64,000 nucleotides of DNA from Ciona intestinalis (lineage: Eukaryota; Chordata; Ascidiacea; Phlebobranchia; Cionidae). The notes under the pieces were generated by a model, which worked only from the letters and a program-made list of their open reading frames with translations, had not been told where the DNA came from and did no database searches. Where the stretch lies: NCBI RefSeq assembly GCF_000224145.3, contig NC_020179.2, positions 3,809,885 to 3,873,884 on the forward strand. The letters run 5' to 3'. Below, in pieces: positions 13,001-24,800 of the stretch. Made by a program: the position numbers and the translations under genes. The number at the start of each line of letters is the position of its first letter. Positions within the stretch are counted from its first letter, which is position 1.

Positions 13001-16000
13001 AGGTTAATTCCATCACTGCATTGCATTTGTCCATTGTCAGGTGATGGTGGTGGGGGACCACACTGTTTTCCTATGAGATATAGATATTCAAGATTAGATA
13101 TTGTTAATAATTTCTTAAATATTTAGATATTGTTAATAATTTCTTAAAATTCAAGATTAGATATTGTTAATAATTTCTTAAATAAGCATAATGCGAACAA
13201 GAATCAGGCACTACATGCACACATCTCTAATGACATAGAAAATAAAGAATTTTTAATAAATAAAAACATACTTCTACAAGATGGTCCATCAGAACTCCAT
13301 TGTCCATTAGGATCACCATCAGAATCATCATTACAAGTTAAAACTGCTTCTCCAATTAGGTCATAATCTGGGCCACAGCTGAATGTGCACTGGCTGTGAA
13401 TTATATTGGCGTTTGTGCAATCAACTTCTCCGTTTTCCAATGTTTCGTAAGTTGGTTGACAGGTCTTTACTGCAGAAGATAAATTCGATAATTTAAAGCA
13501 ATTCAAAGGCAATATGAGAAGCACCAAAATAAGTATACGTACATTCACAAACTGGAGCAGGGTTATCAAACCGATAGCCATCACCCATATTTCTGCATGT
13601 GGTTACTGGCGGTCCCACTACAGCATAATCCGAGCTACAAGTGTATGTGCATTTAGATCCAATGTTAGTTCCATCAGTGCAATTTATTGCTCCATTTGCA
13701 GGTGGTGGTTGTGGGTCATCACATTGGATTACTGCAGAAGTTAAGAAATATATTTAACTTTAATATAGGAATAAATAATTAACAAAGCAAGAATGAAACA
13801 TTGTGTAGATGTAGCAGATTAAAATGATAATACGCTTTGATTTTACATGTTTAGTGTCACAAACACTTGCAACCAAAACGTTTTTAAGCTGCATTCTTAT
13901 TCAAAACTCTTGCCACACCCCAAAAATGGAAACGTGACAAGCATGTTGCACACAGGAGTAAACAAGCATTACACACAATAATAATTATTATCGTATACGA
14001 CGGTTCATCTCCCTCGAGTGAACTCAAGTAGGCAAACGGAACACAGCAGAGCGTTACATTCAAACATTAAAGAGTAATACACTTTATTTAAAAACCTACT
14101 TCTGCAGAATGGTGCATCAGAACTCCATTGGCCATTAGGATCACCATCGGAATCATCCTCACAAGTTAATATTGCTTCTCCTACTAACTCATATCCTTGG
14201 TTACAGGTAAATGAACAGCGGCTGGTAATTTCATTAGAACGTGTGCAACTGACTTCTCCACTTTGTATTGAAATGTAGGGTGGTTGACATGTAATCACTG
14301 TAACAGATGGTAAAAATGTATTATATAAAATTGTATACTAAACATAAAAATATTCATCACAACATTTTGTTCTTTACTTACTTTGACAAACTGGAGCAGG
14401 GTTATCGAACCGATATTCTCCATTGCCCATGTCTCTGCATGTTGTAACTGAATCACCAACTACAGCATAATCTGAGCTGCAAGTGTATGTGCATTGGGAT
14501 CCAATGTTGTTTCCGTGACTGCATTCCATTTGTCCATTTACAGGTGCTGGTGGTGGGTCACTACATTGTATTCCTGTGGAAGTTGCGAATTACATCACTG
14601 TAAACATATGACTTTTTCGGTGTAACTATCAGGCGCACTTTTGCATGTGGGTGGAACAGAATTCCAAGTTCCACTGTCATCTCCATTTTCATCGTCAATA
14701 CAAACTAAACTACTATTCCCTATGAGTTCGAAACCGGACAAACATTCAAATGTACAAACACTTGATACCAAGGAAGGATTAGTGCAAATGACAATCCCAT
14801 TGTCAATGCTAGTGAAAGTTGAAGGCTCACAGATAATAGGAATAACTGACAAAAGAAAATACGTAAAAGCATAGTTTGATAAAGAAGAAGTATTATTAAA
14901 CTATGATAAAAGTAATAAATGTATGTACTGTATTTAAAAAATGAATTTAAAAGGTTTGTGGAATATCGTAGATAATAAATGGTACAGTGTTGTAAACAAA
15001 TATACATAGACACGACGTACCTGTTTAAATATTTCTTGCAAAAAGTGTGCAAACGCAATAACGTAAAAAAATAACAAATATAAAAAATTAAAATGTGTAA
15101 ACTTACGTTCGCACACGGGTTCAGGATGAGTAAATGCTGGGTCGCCATTTGGTTGAGAAACACATCGGGAGATTGGTGAACCAGTCAACAGATATTCGTC
15201 GTCGCAAGTAAACGTGCAAGTTGAACCAACTGCATTGCCGTCAGTACAATTCATTTGACCATTACGAGGCGTAGATAACGGCGGTTCACATGTGCTCACT
15301 AAAAGAAGATATAGATATATTATCAAAACCTAACGTAACATAAAGTTCATGAAGGCTGTACTAAGAAACGAACAAAGTTCCCGCCGATATTTTAAATTCA
15401 AATTCATAATTGCCACTGTTAAGTCATGCCATTGTTACGCCATGTGCAATGATGCATTATTAGGTTATTTGTGCAAAAAAACTAGGGAGCGTCATCAGTC
15501 AATTTTAACAGCTGCACGAAAGCATTTATTCAAGTGGTTCTATACTTAAAGTACAACCATGTCTATGCCGATTTTGCATAAGTCATTTGGTAAATCATAT
15601 TATAAAACGCCAATTTGCTGTGTCACGTCTGGATAAGTGTTATTAACGATCAAAACTTACCCTCGCATGTCGGTGGCTCAGCGCTCCACTCTCCCGAGCC
15701 TGACACCTCGTTGCAAGAAATTCTTGGCTCTCCTTGTACTTGATACCCGCTGTCGCAAGTGTAGACGCAGACGCTTCCGGCCGAGTTGCGATCAGTGCAG
15801 CTCACTGCACCGTTGGCAGGCTGCAAAACCCTTGGCTCGCACGTAATTGCTAATTAAAAGATGAGGTTTAGTCGTCATTAAGCCACGATACTGTACAACG
15901 TGCAACGTATTTCTCGGTAGATTAAGAAATCGTGATAACAAATACCTATTTATTGTTATCAATAATAAAATCTTGACACCAATCGTGTGGCAAGACTTCA

Positions 16001-19000
16001 TGATTATTGCTAAACTGGAATTCCCAGGATCAGCTACGTTTTTTTCGGCTTTAAAGGTCATTATTTTACACAAAACGTTTTTTTTGCATTTTTAGACTTA
16101 TCACATTATGATCACTTTGCTTGCCAAGTTCATGCTTTTGTTAAATCCTCGCTTTGTTTAAAACACGACATTTCTTTACTTACGACAGTCCACTTGTCTG
16201 TAGTATTCTGTGGTGAAATTTCCACACGCTTGCATCATTAACATGTTGGCAAATGATCTTGAAAGTGAAGCGAAGCCAGCAGTAAGAATAAACATTCTAT
16301 CTCGCGAACCCGAGATTTCTAAAAGCTGGGACTCTCTCAATGCTCCCAAACGTGATTGGATTCCGACGACATAGGTCTTGTAGAGAATAAAGCTTATAGT
16401 TGGCCTATACTCATATAAAACATATAATACAGCCTATAATGTATCTTCAGTTAAACTTGTCGAAGTAACAAGGAACCCAAATAAAAACAACGAAATAACG
16501 ACAGACTACATGACAGCACACCGGAAATAAAACATACACACTGCTAAATCAGTAGCCAATGCATATACAGTATATATCTTTGTTGGGATATCGGGTCAGT
16601 TATGATTAAACATATATATATAGAATCGAGAATAATACCCATATGGAATCGAGAATAGAACATTTGTTACCTCCACACCCTTTGCTCGCAGCATGCGCGA
16701 AGGAGCCAAGACATTGTCGTGAGCCCGACCGTCAGTCAAAGTTATCAGAACATCTCGTACACCTGGTCTATCTCCATTTGCCCCGGTAAGGATAACGTCA
16801 TTGACGTAGCGTAATGCATTACCAGTAAGTGTTCCTAAACATAAGGTGTAACTTAGTACTGTCGACCATCGTTTAGCGCCATTGATTACATATTCAATAT
16901 ATATGCATGGTATTTCATACTTGATTTACAGTGCACCTATATAGCTATTTTAAAACTATGTACGAAACTATAGAACTTTGCCTGCAAACAACCTAACCGT
17001 CTAATCTAAACGAATACAAAATGCATTAATGTATAACCAAGGTAATATACCGCCTCCGTTGTATGGAATCCTGTCGTATGCTGCTAAGAAACCACTTTGA
17101 TCTGTCAAGTATTCGTTCAACAGTATCTGAGTTGATGTATCTACCACTCGGTTATAACGCAGCACAGATATTTGTGTGGAAGTGGCTGACCGCTGGAAGG
17201 AGCTATGGAGCAACGAGTACGTGAATTAAAAATAACGCAAATCATGACAACTGTAAAAACTACCGTATTCGGTATATGGTTGCCACTCGTCGCCTTTAAT
17301 AACCATTTTTAAAAAGATAGTTTAAGCATATTTTTTATTTATCGATGACGGGGCTATGCTACACATTCGATATTACAATGCAGGAATATCAATTTCGACG
17401 CTTTATGCTGCTCCATAGTTTGCCTATATGTGTATATTTCTGCAACCACTAATAGGTTGGCCATATTAAACTTCATATAAGATATTATTTGTAAATCTGT
17501 TTAAACTAGCAGCCTAAGATTTATAAATATTTAGTTGTTATACAGTTAATGCATTGAGCATATAGTATACACAGTCAAGACATTTATTTAACAACTATCC
17601 AACAAAGTCTAAGTTTGCGTGAATGACGCACCAACCAGTCAAAGCCGCCAGCTGTAACCTCAAGCAACAGGAAATCATTAACTTTCAAAAATTATTAATA
17701 TATCACAGGCAAATATGCTAAATGATATATGATGACACACTCAACGTGTCAGACTAATTATCCGAACTTGATATACGCTCGCGTGACAACGATTTTGCTT
17801 GGTGTGGCAACACCCAATCATTATCAATGGGCACAAACTCAAGAAAATTCCCGAAGCTCACGAAACGCTAATGATCACGAACTAATTTTGAATACAAGGT
17901 CACGTGTACTTGCTTTATGCAAATTTATTTATAAGAATATTGCTTCTTCCCCTTTCCACGACCCACGCAATACAACGTAGTAGGATGTGAGAAGATGGGA
18001 CAACTTTTATTCTATTTTCTCGTCCCATTTCGTAGTAAACGAAGAACATTAAATGGTTATTAAACCGTACCCTCACGAATTTCATAGACCGTTGTTAATT
18101 GTTTAAAGCACGATCAGAATATTCGGATATTATGTGCTAAAGGTGTCCCACCTTCCCCCACCCCACAATATTATAGGTTTAGGGAAAATAGTTTGTGTTT
18201 TATTGCTGTTTTATCGTTCCATTTGGTAGAAAACAACGAGTATTTACAGAAGTAAATAACCACGCATACTTACGAATCCCAAAGAAGGCTAGTAATTGGT
18301 AAAATCACGGTTAGAAAATTTGATAATTTACGTGCCTATAGTATATATAGTACCATGGGAAAAGACGGGACACTTCTATCACATAATATCCCAACAACTG
18401 ATCTTGTTTTAAACAATTAACAACGATCTATTTCAGTCATGAGAATACTTTTTTTTAAAATTCTTTGTAAAGTATACGAAACGAGACGATAAATTAAAAT
18501 GAAAAGTGTGTCATCTTTCCCCATTCTACTACACATCTTAACAGACAGTAAATATTTATCACCAAACAAAATATTCAAATATACTAACTTGATAATGGTT
18601 CTAACAAAATTTTTCATAATGTTCCAATTTTCGCTTCCAACGGACGACGAAGAATCAATGAGGATTACCATATCAAGGAGAGCAATTGGAGGACAAGTTC
18701 CTATTAAAAAAACATATTTAAAAAGTTTAATAATAAGTATACATCTGAGGACTATGGGCCCATTCCCCCGCCCTAAGGTGACTGTACACAGTATCCGGAA
18801 TTCGCCCTTTTAGTCTGTTTTGTCCGGATTTCGCTGCCGCATGCGGAATTCGGTAATGGGTTTGCATACGACTTCGCAAGCGAATTCGCATGCCGGACAC
18901 TGTGTACAGCCACCTTTAAAAGCTAATGTTTTAAAATGTACTAATACTTTAAATAATTACGAACAAATAAAATGTGGTTACACAGGGTTAAAGCCAATAC

Positions 19001-19530
19001 CTTAACAGACCCTTTAGGCCAATAGAGGAGCTTACACTTTTTGTTTAAATCAATAAATAATAAAACAAATTTTCACCGAATCTGATAAATTTTGGACTTT
19101 TTGAAAAAAAACCCTCCCTCCCCCCAAAAAAACGGGTTTCAACAAAACTTTCGAAAAAAACCCTAACTTTTTGTTATTTTATGATTTTATTGAAACTGTA
19201 TTCTTATAATGTATGTTGCACTTACGAGCGCAGCATGGCTTTTCCATGTCCCAGTTCCGGTCTTCAAGACAGACGCTGGAGGTCGCATTTCCAGAAGTAA
19301 GACTGTAACCCCCTAACGTATTACATGTGAAGGAACAACTTGTCCCCACTGAGTTACCGTCTGTACAACCCACTTCACCATTGGAAAGGGTACCAACATT
19401 TATGCACTGGTCTCCTGTAGAAAAAAACGAAGTCATAAAGACGAGGCTCGCGATTAAAATGTGTTGAAATCTTACCTTGAACGGCAGCAAAAGATGCTGC
19501 AATCACGCATAATATGATTGCGTATTTCAT
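4094..19530 (-). CDS. Gene B: giant secreted protein, CCP-vWA-(about 20 CCP)-vWA-CCP-vWA
   Basis: ATG 19528-19530 starts the signal peptide [16 protein letters not shown]. Exons in order: 19476-19530, 19226-19414 (CCP ending Pro-Cys-Cys), vWA1 18589-18700/17051-17202/16671-16834/16184-16376, CCPs 15661-15849, 15107-15298, 14639-14845, 14382-14573, 14100-14297, 13543-13731, 13272-13469, 12879-13070, 12556-12759, 12150-12341, 11835-12032, 11508-11696, 10919-11116, 10608-10799, one mostly in the N gap (10403-10462 visible), 9758-9949, 9436-9639, 9082-9273, 8764-8961, 21-nt microexon 8620-8640, CCP 8373-8561, vWA2 7993-8104/7330-7481/6926-7086/6620-6788, CCP 6059-6253, vWA3 5732-5843/5169-5314/4611-4774/4094-4279 (stop 4094-4096). 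All CCP exons are phase 1-1 and all vWA exons keep phases 1-2-1-0. MIDAS motifs (DSSSS, DSSTS, DSSRS; TDGR) are kept in all three. CCPs carry six cysteines, as in selectins. The donor of 14639-14845 would be GTGCGC, which is unusual. That this is one gene rather than two is inferred from continuous phase and the lack of any inner stop or second signal peptide. Confidence 0.82.
10014..10402. other. Assembly gap (N) hiding one CCP exon of gene B
   Basis: Run of N. The first bases of a CCP exon (minus sense) are visible at 10403-10462. The intron before the gap matches 13070-13197, so the hidden part should be the counterpart of exon 13272-13469. Confidence 0.9.
11201..11275 (-). pseudogene. Truncated CCP exon remnant in gene B
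   Basis: The donor side of a CCP exon is intact (ending GAATATCGG..GCTCCAGTTTGTCAAT then GTATGT) and matches the end of exon 14382-14573. Upstream, in minus sense, the CCP coding sequence stops and is replaced by unrelated AT-rich sequence with no acceptor close by. As flanking exons are phase 1-1, skipping it leaves the frame whole. It lies at one edge of the tandem duplication. Confidence 0.75.
11835..14573 (-). repeat. Tandem duplicate, copy 2, of a CCP-exon block in gene B
   Basis: Partner of the block at 8764-11275. Within both blocks CCPs alternate between a type with a [11 protein letters not shown] segment (198-204 nt) and a type with a [14 protein letters not shown]-like end (192 nt), so the older unit is a CCP pair. 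Confidence 0.85.
13088..13194. repeat. Short tandem repeat, three units
   Basis: Three units of TTAGATATTGTTAATAATTTC with TTAAAT spacers in an intron of gene B. The sister intron at 9960-10013 shows one unit before the N gap. Confidence 0.75.
17978..18174. mobile_element. MITE copy 3 (intron of gene B)
   Basis: Nearly full length. GTAGGATGTGAGAAGATGGG at the left end, CACCTTCCCCCACCCCACA at the right end, all inner blocks present. Confidence 0.8.
18345..18533. mobile_element. MITE copy 4 (intron of gene B)
   Basis: Reverse orientation relative to copy 3: ATAATATCCC and TTAAACAATTAACAACG near the left, CATCTTTCCCCATTCTACTA at the right. It lies only about 55 bases from vWA exon 18589-18700. 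Confidence 0.75.
18776..18913. mobile_element. Second MITE family, ACTGTACACAGTATCCGG ends
   Basis: Inverted ends: GGTGACTGTACACAGTATCC at the left and its near complement GGACACTGTGTACAGCCACC at the right, 138 bp apart, with inner GCGAATTCGCATG-like palindromic segments. No coding capacity. A relative lies at 42594-42705. Confidence 0.7.
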
Positions 19531-21800
19531 GCTTCAGGTTAAAGATTCAGAAGCACTCATACGATGTTTGCTATTATCCGAATAATCTGAAGAAATATTT
19601 GAGCTGTGTTAGTATACAACTGCTCCTAGTTAACACAACAGTAAATGCAATTGAACACAACTAACTGCCTTGCGTGGAACTATATAGAACATAATTTTGG
19701 ACCAAATACCCTAAAAGTCGTGCGCAGACGATAACAATATATATACCACTTCTTACGCGTTGGTATATCATAAACGCGGTTTCTCGGAAGATATGCATGA
19801 ACGTTGTTCAGACTCGTGAAATTGCATGTATCACGCGTTTCCCTTACATTATTTAGCAGCAGTTTTATACATCATTGAAATGCCCATACGTAACATAGTA
19901 ATTAAACTACAATGAACAATCAATTGTCTTTCACTATTACCATTGACGTATTGCCTTTTCTAGTCTTAAACAACAGCCGCTCTTGAAACTGGTGGTCTAT
20001 TTTTTTGACTATATATATATCGAAGCGTTCATGCGATGTTATATACCAAATAGGCTTTTACATACGTTTACTAAGACGAGCGATACAGCTTTACTAACAT
20101 ATCGTATAAGCTCCATTGCTATATGGTACATGTCTTAACATGAATCGCTAGAATCCAGTTTCCCCTGTATTATATACAATGCACTCATATTCATAAATGT
20201 CTTTTGATTGAATATTTTAATCTTTCATCAGCTGCAGAGGTGACATTTGTTGGCAAATGGAACGTAGGGGCAAAATGAACGTGAGTAACAAAAATCCATA
20301 TGTCTGCATAGATATGATGTGTACGTGCCTAATATGCATGGACATATCATATCCTTTTTGTGAACGTGCTAGAGTGATCGTGCCGGCCGCTTAATCGTGA
20401 TGAATTATTAGTACAGTCGGTAAAGGCTAATTGGCAAACCGATTGAATTAGTATATGTGTAGAGTACCCCGTGCCAAACCTCCAAGCCGGCATGATAGGC
20501 TTCTTGCAGACTGATGTGATACTCCGAAATGCTCACGGCAAATAACATTAAGTCAGATTCCGTGTTATCAAGGGTAAAATATAAATCGTACGATTCAAGA
20601 TGTCCGTAAATAGTCTAGCTTTGGTATTACACGAGCATGAAGCAGTCAATAATAACGACGATAAACGCGCTATGACTCTATGCAGCACAAATTAGCACGA
20701 AAAATTGGCACGAACGTGATATTACTGCACTAGAAAGGCCAAAAGCGGCATTTCGTTTTCCGATGCGGCATAACAAGTTATCAGTTTTGCTGAATTCGTG
20801 AGCGTTTTGAAGGCCAAACAACAAATATAGGTTTAAGCTAGCCGGTTTAATTATCATTAGTTTAATTAAATGACAAGCATATTTTTTAAAAACTCCCGTT
20901 TCTTGTTAATTCTTAAGCTCCAACGAATACCATATGGGGGCCAACGATATTGTATGGTAGGGTGGGGGAAGATGGGACACGTACTCAATCTATTTACTCA
21001 TCTCATCTGGTAGTAAATCAAAATAATCGAAGAAATAGAAAACTGTATCCTCACGACTCCCATTGCCCGCTGTTAATTGTTTAAAACACGACCAGGATAT
21101 TTGGATATTATGTGCTAAAGGTGTCCCGTCTGTCCCCACACTATTATATGACTGAAAAAATACTTGCTCGAATAACTGAGTTTTCCTGAGGTTATGAATT
21201 TATTCGCATATACTCTGTACACAGTAAACACATGCAACGGTGCATCTACATTGGTTAATATACCGTGTGCAAGAGTATTAAAAGAAAAATGATTTACTAG
21301 AATAGTGGAAGGGTGGTTAAGGGTTGGCTGTTGACGGTGGTAGTGGTGACGTCACATTAATCGTTACGTCATCAGTTGGCTCTCATGACTAGTGACGTAC
21401 ACACATAAATGCATCATCCTAAAAAGAAAACAGATTTCATGATCTGTGACAATAGATTAGGATTGTAAATAATGACCAGTGCCATGACGAATACGACTCG
21501 AATAAAATATCGCAGCATTTCCATATGGAAAATAAATTTGCCAAAACAAGTTGCAAGAAATGTATAACAGGCCAGGCAGCAATAAGTTATGTATGTTATA
21601 TACTTTTAAAATATTGCTACCACTTCGGATAGTACTGTGTTAAAGACGGGACACCTTTAACACAGAATATCCAAACATTCTGATCGTGTTTTATACAATT
21701 AACAACAGTCCATGGGAGTCGTGCGTTCTTTGTTCTTTGTTTACTACCAAGTGGGACAAGAAAATAGAATGAAAATGTGTCCCATCTCTCCCCACCCAAC
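19531..21800. other. Intergenic, upstream of gene B and downstream of gene C
   Basis: No coding exon recognised. Contains two MITE copies (20953-21149 and 21630-21802). TATATAG-like sequences about 150 bases upstream of the gene B ATG could be promoter parts, but nothing distinguishes them from the AT-rich background. Confidence 0.5.
20953..21149. mobile_element. MITE copy 5
   Basis: Full-length copy: GGTAGGGTGGGGGAAGATGG to CGTCTGTCCCCACACTATTA. Confidence 0.85.
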
Positions 21801-21802
21801 TT
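21630..21802. mobile_element. MITE copy 6, abutting the 3' end of gene C
   Basis: Inner blocks and the right end CCCATCTCTCCCCACCCAAC are clear; the left end is short. Its right end touches the predicted stop of gene C at 21801-21803, so part of the C tail may have come from, or been cut by, this insertion. Confidence 0.7.
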
Positions 21803-24800
21803 ATGGGATGTATAACATTGGACTACCTAAACAAGTTGGAGCTGGTAGTCTCCACATTCCAACGTTTACGCCTTCGACAATAGAAGCGTCACAGTACGTG
21901 GTTGTCGTTCCATTTAATGTAAACCCAGCATCGCACTGAAACCTGCAAAAGCACATTTAACTAACTTATGTATGTATTTTGTGGCCAAATATACATAATC
22001 CAAATATTCGTGTTTAAAGGGAAGGCGCAAAATATCCAAATATTAAATATTCTAATCGCGTTTAAAAAAAATTGGAAGTGAGGATTCGGTTTTATAATTC
22101 TTTAAATGAATGGCTTAAAATATCTGATATTACCACATATTCAACTAAAACTTCTATCTCCTTACGTGCATTGGCTTCCGAGGTGGTTTTCGTTGCTACA
22201 CGATACACCACCGTTTTCTAATTCTTCGTACGCAGGTTGGCAATCTATCTTCACACATATCGGTGGGGCAGAGACCCAAAACAAATTGGAGCCTAAAACA
22301 AAATAAAAGTTTTATCCATAACAGTCTTCATACACCATGCGCAATCATGATATGGATAGTAATGCAACTTTCTTTACCCTTGCGTAGCCGAAAAAACGAC
22401 AGTCGTTATAACACAGGTGTTTAGTTTCATACACACCTTAATTGCTAGCTTACGAATTACCAGGCCTAACTTTGTGAATGTGGTTTTTTTATATGGCTGA
22501 CAGTTCAGGCAACCTATTTGTGACCACTGGGTTCAAGCAATTTATGTTAGATATCTTGCCCAATTGGCAGCGACAAGCTTTGAACCCAAAACATATTGGG
22601 TTAGAAGAAGAGGTGGTAACCACTGTGCTATGGCATATAAGTTTCTTACCGCATGTAATTCTTCTTTTCCCTTCAAGTAGATACCCTGGTAGGCAGGTGA
22701 AGGAACATTGTTGGAATCTTCCTAAGAAGTTACAGTTGATTGTCCCGAAACGTGGTGCATTGAGGTTTACACATGTCGACCCTGTCAAATGAATTCGTAT
22801 ATATAATTGTTTTGCAGTGCGTTGGGTAAGATAGGAGATATATAACCAGTGGCGCAGCCAGGGGGGTAGGGAGTGCGCCACTGTATATAACGATGACTTT
22901 ATAAGAGCGTTGGTAATTGCTTAAACATTATCAAGAAGTATGGGATTTATAGATGATTTACAATATCCTATATTACCCAACGGTTCTAAATATGATTTGG
23001 TTTTATATCCCTGGGTTTTATTTTACATTTAATACTAAATTATATCTTACTATTAGTTTGGATCTGCACCTTTCTCAGGCTATTGGCAATGGCACCTATA
23101 TACCATAAACACAGTATTGTTGTAAATACCAATGTAATGTGTTCATTTGCTTACGTTCGCAGGTCGGAGCTGGACTGGTCCAAACACCCATGTTATTAAC
23201 TCCGCTGTTTATACAACTGGACATTGTCGATCCAACTAAACGATGATGAGGCGTACACGAAAATCTTGAAAATATAACACATGTAGTAGAGTGGGTTAAG
23301 AGGGCCATTGTCCCATTTAGAAGCAAACAATTCTTTTTGCAGAAATAAATAAAACTTCTTCAAGACTAAAATAACCGTTTAATTGTTCAATACACGATTA
23401 GAAATATGGGGTTTCGGTGCCAACGATACTCCATCTACCTCAGCAGTAGATAGTATGGTAGGGTGGGGAAAAATGGGACACCTTTTCGTTTAGTTTCCCC
23501 TTTCCATTTAATAGCAAACATAGAATATTCAATGAATTATAAAACCGTATCTTCACGACTTCCACAGACCGTTGTTAATTGTGCAAAACGCGATCAGGCT
23601 TTTTGGATATTATGTGTTAAAGGTGTCCCATCTTCCCCCACCCTACTATATATATTACTTAAGATAGGAGGAATTATGAAATACTTCTCTATCGACATTT
23701 CTCTATCCATGTACGGAAATGCAGTCATTCTAATACAATTAAAATACCGTTAAAACAACAATGGTTGCTTACACGCATCTGCTGCCCGCTAGATTGTTAT
23801 TAGAGCAAACCATTCTACCGTTCATGGGTTCAGCGAGATGCGGGTTGCAAGAACCTGGAACGCAAGTTGGGAATCTAGAGCTCCACTTGTTGTTGGGCAC
23901 TAAAAACAAAATGTTGAAATAAATAAATGTAGCTTTGAATTCATATATATTTGGACAAAAGTTTTGAATCTTTTGATTTTGATGATGAATAGTGTTCCAA
24001 CTTGCCTCGCCATAGGAACTCTTACCCATATATAGAATACGAACGAACAAGTAATATTATGGCACGCTTTTGCATGTCCTGCGGTAATATAGGATATTGA
24101 CATTTGGGACATGACTAGTTTTGACCTATATCTCAGGCGTATAAAATCTCGTTCACATCGAATAAAACATTGACATTAAAGGAGCTTACTACACATAATT
24201 CGTCGTGTTTCTGCGAAGTAACCTCTTCTGCACGAGAGAATTCGACAAATACTTCCAAAGTTGTTCCAGTTCGTGCAACGTACTCGACCATTTGGTACAC
24301 TTAGGAAGGGTGGGTCGCAGAGCTTTGCTAAAGTAGAAATTTTAATTAACGCTACAATTATATTGTATTAGGAAAAGTTAAATACCGGTAGCACATATAG
24401 TGCCGCATTTCTATAGCAAGTTTAAAACAATTAACAACGTTATTTTAGATTCGTGAGGATACGATTACTTTTTTTCTGTAAACTGTCTTTGTTTACGAGC
24501 AAACGGGAAAATAAATGAGAATGAAAACACGCTTTCTACCCAACATATTACCCATTTATCGTGCTTCAAAGTTTATTTTAATACGTTCAATCCCCTTTAA
24601 GTTCAAAACTTGCTGAAAATCCTTTACAATACATTAATAAAATAACTTACGAACGCAGATTGGTGCTTCACTGCTCCACACACCGAACTCGTCTCCATCA
24701 TCGTCAATACAAGTTGATACGCTTTCGCCAACCAACCAAAAATTATCGTTGCATGTAAACCTTAAAACAGAAACAAACTTTTAATGTAAAATTGACTATG

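Noticed and set aside
21712-21939. Plus-strand open frame at the end of gene C
   Set aside because: It joins a MITE to the antisense of the last gene C exon.
22478-22792. Plus-strand open frame of 104 codons
   Set aside because: Antisense of a gene C CCP exon and a SINE fragment; no domain or signal peptide.
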